Positions 60,992 to 64,000 of a stretch of 64,000 bases of DNA are shown in pieces. A program made the position numbers and the translations under genes. This DNA comes from Larkinella rosea (GTDB taxonomy: Bacteria; Bacteroidota; Bacteroidia; Cytophagales; Spirosomataceae), in NCBI RefSeq assembly GCF_003858635.1, contig NZ_RQJO01000007.1, forward strand, positions 1 to 64,000, given 5' to 3'. Position 1 is the stretch's first letter, and each line of letters starts with the position of its first letter. The notes below the pieces were generated by a model. The model saw only the letters and a program-made list of their open reading frames with translations. It ran no database searches and was not told the origin of the DNA.

Positions 60992-61067
60992 ACGAGATCA
61001 TTTCTGATGATGGAAGTATAACAACCGAATCGCTCTATTGTTGGAAAACGCCGGACAACGGATGTTT

Positions 61068-62276
61068 TTACAAGTACCTCAGAATGTTTTTTCCGGAAAA
61101 AGCATTGGCCAACTGGCTGAGGTAGAGTCCTTTCCGTCGTGGTTTGTCAATAGCCTGCACCCGAGCCCGCATTTTCAGGAAAACACCCATGGTCATGTAA
61201 AGGAAAAACATCCCAATCAGAATGAACAGTGAAACGGTGTTGGAAATGTCGCGGTGGAAAAGAAAAAACAAAATCGTATTCAACAGCGAAATGGAGCACA
61301 GGACGGCCGTAGCGGCTGCGTGCGACAGACCGTTATCGACAATAATGTGGTGCATGTGGTTCCGGTCGGCGGAAAAGGGCGAACGCCCGGCCATGATCCG
61401 AACCAGAAAAACCCGCAGGGTATCAAAAATCGGAACAATCAGAATCACAATGGCGATGATTGGCGCGTTGAAAAACGAGGTGGGATCGAACCGGAAGGAA
61501 TTGTTCAGGTTGATAAACCGTACGGCAAAAAACGACAGCAGAAAGCCCAGAATGAGCGAACCGGTATTACCCATGAAAATCTTGCTGGTGTGCGAAAAAT
61601 TAAACCGCAGAAAACCAACCAATGCGCCGGACAACGTAAAGGCAAGACAGGCCATGGCAAAGTGGTTCGTGAGCAGAAACCAGCCGCCGAACGTCAGACT
61701 CGCGAGGGTCGAAATGGCCCCGGCCAACCCGTCAATGCCGTCGATTAGGTTGATGGCGTTGATAATGGTAATAAAGATCAGGCAGGTAATCAGGATTGAA
61801 AACACATCATTGATGTGGTACATTCCAAAAATACCGTATAAATAGTCGATGCGCAGTTTTCCGAAGAAAATCAGAATTAACGACGGTAGGACCTGGAAGA
61901 AGATTTTCTTGTTCGGGTCGATGCCCACCATATCGTCTTTGATTCCGATAAAGAACAAAATCGACATGCCGACAATGGAAAGGTTCGTCCGGTAAATGTC
62001 GGTCTGGTCGATGGCTGGCCAGAGAAAATAACTGATCAAAATAGCAGCAAAAATAGCAATACCGCCAAAGGTTGGCGTAGCGGTTTTATGGGAACTCCGC
62101 ACACCGGGCTTCTCCATGAGAAACTTCAGCTCCGAAATTTTAATAACGACCGGAATGGAAACAACAGCGACAAAACAGGCGACCAGAAAGGAAAGAAGAC
62201 ATTGATAAAGCCCCAACTGGAACAGATCGTCCGTCAATTTATTTTGGATATAAGAAAGAAGCAATTCCAGATTCAT
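61068..62276 (-). CDS. MraY/WecA-type undecaprenyl-phosphate sugar-1-phosphate transferase
   Basis: A 402-residue membrane protein with about eleven helices. Motifs: HKTATPTFGGIAIF near residue 62-75, FFIGIKDDMVGIDP with the catalytic Asp pair, NAINLIDGIDGLAGA (Mg-binding), FMGNTGSLILGF, and the C-terminal loop SADRNHMHHIIVD. These are those of the WecA subfamily that starts polysaccharide or O-antigen synthesis by moving a HexNAc-1-phosphate to undecaprenyl phosphate. Followed on the same strand by glycosyltransferase and acetyltransferase genes. Confidence 0.9.
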   Translation of the reverse strand: MNLELLLSYIQNKLTDDLFQLGLYQCLLSFLVACFVAVVSIPVVIKISELKFLMEKPGVRSSHKTATPTFGGIAIFAAILISYFLWPAIDQTDIYRTNLSIVGMSILFFIGIKDDMVGIDPNKKIFFQVLPSLILIFFGKLRIDYLYGIFGMYHINDVFSILITCLIFITIINAINLIDGIDGLAGAISTLASLTFGGWFLLTNHFAMACLAFTLSGALVGFLRFNFSHTSKIFMGNTGSLILGFLLSFFAVRFINLNNSFRFDPTSFFNAPIIAIVILIVPIFDTLRVFLVRIMAGRSPFSADRNHMHHIIVDNGLSHAAATAVLCSISLLNTILFFLFHRDISNTVSLFILIGMFFLYMTMGVFLKMRARVQAIDKPRRKGLYLSQLANAFSGKNILRYL

Positions 62277-62414
62277 AATGGCAGGTGTGATGATACGTTA
62301 GCTATAAAATCACATAGAGAGAGTATAAATGTTACCGTTTAAAGCTTTTCGTACAATCAAAAATGACTTAATGGTATAGAAAATTTATCATGCGGTGCAA
62401 AAGACGGTTATTTT

Positions 62415-63167
62415 TCACAGCTTTGGTAATAGCTGGTCAATTTTTCTTAATGGTTTAAGCAAAAGTGTAAAAAAGTAAGGACGCAGGCCGTTTAACTTCC
62501 ATCCCTGGCGATCCTCGCGGTTCGCCCGCCAGCGGTGTTTGAGGGTCGCGTTACTCATGCCGCCCGACCGCATTGTCACCAGTACTTCGGGCAGATAACT
62601 GAGTTTAATTTTGTGTTTATGGATGAACCGCAACAGCAATTCATAGTCTGATGAACTTTTAAGTTTGAGCGTGTAACCACCCAATTCTTCGTAAACCGAC
62701 CGTCGGATAAAACAGGTCGGGTGAGGAGGCATCCAGCCCCATAAAAAAGCCCCTTCCTTGTATTCGCCCACTTTCCAGTAGCGGTCAATTTTCTCCTTAT
62801 TTTGCTGATTTACGTAAATCACATCACCGTATACGGCATCGCAATGTGTGCGCTCAATTAAGGAGACAACTTTTTCGACCACCTGGTTGTGGGTATAAAA
62901 GTCATCGGCGTTGATTAACCCAATAAAATCGCCGGTTGCCATCCGAATTCCTTTGTTGATGGCGTCGTATAACCCTTTGTCGGGCTCCGACACAAAACGG
63001 GAAATGCGCGAACCGTAGGACCGTACGATGTCGGCGGTGTTATCCTTTGATTTGCCGTCGATGACGATGTATTCAATATCGGAATAAGTCTGGTTCAGCA
63101 CCGATTCGATGCTGTCCCGAATCGTAGCCGCGCCATTATACACAACAGTTATGATGGTGATTTTCAT
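62415..63167 (-). CDS. Family 2 glycosyltransferase
   Basis: A 250-residue GT-A enzyme. Start KITIITVVYNGAATIRDSIESVLNQ, nucleotide-binding region VIDGKSKDNT, and metal/nucleotide DxD region LINADDFY (about 85-92). The C-terminal part HRWRANREDRQGWKLNG then a hydrophobic helix. It transfers a sugar to a growing lipid-linked polysaccharide. The start overlaps the stop of the acetyltransferase (ATGA), so they are coupled. Confidence 0.92.
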   Translation of the reverse strand: MKITIITVVYNGAATIRDSIESVLNQTYSDIEYIVIDGKSKDNTADIVRSYGSRISRFVSEPDKGLYDAINKGIRMATGDFIGLINADDFYTHNQVVEKVVSLIERTHCDAVYGDVIYVNQQNKEKIDRYWKVGEYKEGAFLWGWMPPHPTCFIRRSVYEELGGYTLKLKSSSDYELLLRFIHKHKIKLSYLPEVLVTMRSGGMSNATLKHRWRANREDRQGWKLNGLRPYFFTLLLKPLRKIDQLLPKL

Positions 63168-63739
63168 GAAATTTCGCGGTTTTTAACCCAAATGGCGGGA
63201 TTCCCCTGGTAGATCCCGTAGGCTTCGAGGGATTTTGTGGCAACGGCTCCCACCGAAAGAATGGAATGAGAATGGCAGGTTATGCCGGGGCAAACCACGG
63301 ATTTGGCTCCAATCCAGACGCCATTTTCCAGATGTATGGATTTAACAAACAAATCGAACGTCCGGTTTCGGTAATTGTGGTTACCGGTTTCCAGCATGGC
63401 ACCCTGCGAAATACAGACGTGATTACCGATGGTCACGGGTGCTAGGTTGTCGATCCAGACGCCTTCGCCGATCCAGACATAATCGCCGATGGTCAGCATC
63501 CAGGGAAATTTGATAGTTACAGCGGGTTTGATGGCAAAACCGGCACCGATTTTAGCCCCAAAGAGCGTCAAAATCCACTTTTTAATCCGCACGGGGATCG
63601 GTGCATAGGAGTTGATGAACACAGAACTGACCAAAAACCACAGGATGATTTTCCATTTCGGTCCCGGATTCCACCAGCTATTGTCGTAAACCGAGAGGTC
63701 AGTGCTGGCCCGGCCGTTCGGCCAGGAGGTCTTTTCCAT
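63164..63739 (-). CDS. WcaF-like hexapeptide-repeat acetyltransferase
   Basis: Start at Met 63739 (Met 63760 possible): about 191 residues. The N-terminus TSWPNGRASTDLSVYDNSWW is like that of colanic-acid acetyltransferase WcaF, then a left-handed β-helix of hexapeptide repeats (IGAGFAIKPAVTIKFPWMLTIG, VTIGNHVCISQGAMLETGNH with the catalytic His, VWIGAKSVVCPGI). It adds acetyl groups to a capsular or exopolysaccharide sugar. Overlaps both neighbours. Confidence 0.9.
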   Translation of the reverse strand: MEKTSWPNGRASTDLSVYDNSWWNPGPKWKIILWFLVSSVFINSYAPIPVRIKKWILTLFGAKIGAGFAIKPAVTIKFPWMLTIGDYVWIGEGVWIDNLAPVTIGNHVCISQGAMLETGNHNYRNRTFDLFVKSIHLENGVWIGAKSVVCPGITCHSHSILSVGAVATKSLEAYGIYQGNPAIWVKNREIS

Positions 63740-64000
63740 ATTCTGTTCGGAAAAAATCAATAATTGCTTGTTTATCAGTGCCTACACGGTAGTAGACTTC
63801 GTACAGTTTGGCGTCGACCAGAAACCGGTACCAGAGTCCCTGCAAAAAGTGCCACATCAATCCCGGACGTCCGTCGATCAATCCGAGCCGGACAAAGTAC
63901 CGGTAGAAAAAGTACAGAAACGGCCGGGTAAAGAGCGGTAACGACGCATACCGCAGCTTCAGATACCGCTTTCGCTGTTCCTGCGTACCGAACAATTTGG
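63699..64000 (-). CDS. C-terminal part of a family 2 glycosyltransferase, N-terminus beyond window
   Basis: The frame reaches the right edge without a good start (the only one near it would be TTG 63995). The visible 100 residues, YLKLRYASLPLFTRPFLYFF, RYFVRLGLIDGRPGLMWHFLQGLWYRFLVDAKLYE, are typical of the end of GT2 enzymes of the WaaE/KdtX type that act on lipopolysaccharide or capsular sugars. The 3' end overlaps the acetyltransferase start by 41 bases. Confidence 0.75.
   Translation of the reverse strand, partial: KLFGTQEQRKRYLKLRYASLPLFTRPFLYFFYRYFVRLGLIDGRPGLMWHFLQGLWYRFLVDAKLYEVYYRVGTDKQAIIDFFRTEYGKDLLAERPGQH

Overview
The window looks like a chromosome segment of a Cytophagales bacterium (Bacteroidota), probably of the Spirosoma/Larkinella kind. 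The signs are lipoproteins with Bacteroidota-type lipoboxes, remnants of type IX secretion C-terminal sorting domains, promoters of the TAnnTTTG type, a Bacteroidota-style tyrosine recombinase with a DUF4373 replication protein, and medium G+C host genes interrupted by AT-rich islands. This placement is inferred from gene families only. No rRNA, complete tRNA or CRISPR array was seen.

Layout. (1) 1-13.9 kb is accessory sequence with much gene decay: a left-truncated caspase-like protein behind a broken SUMF1/FGE gene, a secreted DNA/RNA endonuclease, immunity-type small proteins, an orphan Pycsar-type membrane effector, a triple-PAS histidine kinase surrounded by broken two-component genes, and two orphan T9SS sorting-domain tails. 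(2) 13.9-28.8 kb is one long minus-strand phage-type operon: Cro-like protein, S24-like protein, DUF4373 protein, DnaB helicase, antirepressor, a 0.78 kb non-coding region with an unusual repeat array, small terminase, two tail-chaperone-like paralogues and a 1769-residue tape measure, closed by a terminator. No large terminase, portal, capsid or tail tube gene is present. (3) 28.8-34.0 kb holds a plus-strand CI-like S24 repressor followed by AT-rich defence cargo: a DUF4297/Cap4-type nuclease with an SMC-like ATPase (Lamassu/ABC-3C-like), then a zinc-ribbon protein with a PD-(D/E)XK nuclease. (4) 34.0-43.6 kb holds a PqaA-family protein, lipoproteins, outer-membrane proteins, a RiPP-precursor-like mini-gene, a DUF4386 pseudogene and another S24-like protein. 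(5) A tyrosine recombinase at 43.8-45.1 kb is followed by a possible att/terminator sequence and an AT-rich three-gene island (45.4-47.3 kb). (6) 47.4-64 kb looks like ordinary chromosome: ICMT-type methyltransferase, lipoproteins, NarL-type regulator, DUF1059-DsrE-Crp cluster, PD40 lipoprotein, PAP2 phosphatase, bestrophin, MsrA, then an exopolysaccharide cluster (WecA/MraY-type initiator, two GT2 enzymes, WcaF-type acetyltransferase) running off the right edge.

How it fits together. The 13.9-34 kb block, perhaps with the 43.8 kb integrase, behaves like a temperate element: a CI/Cro switch controls a replication and TerS/tape-measure operon, while defence genes sit behind the repressor. The lack of capsid and large terminase genes makes it either a decayed prophage or a phage satellite. 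The most unusual items are the paired-repeat array at 22.2-22.5 kb, the capsid-less TerS/chaperone/tape-measure cassette, the zinc-ribbon/nuclease pair and the AT-rich trio at 45.4-47.3 kb.
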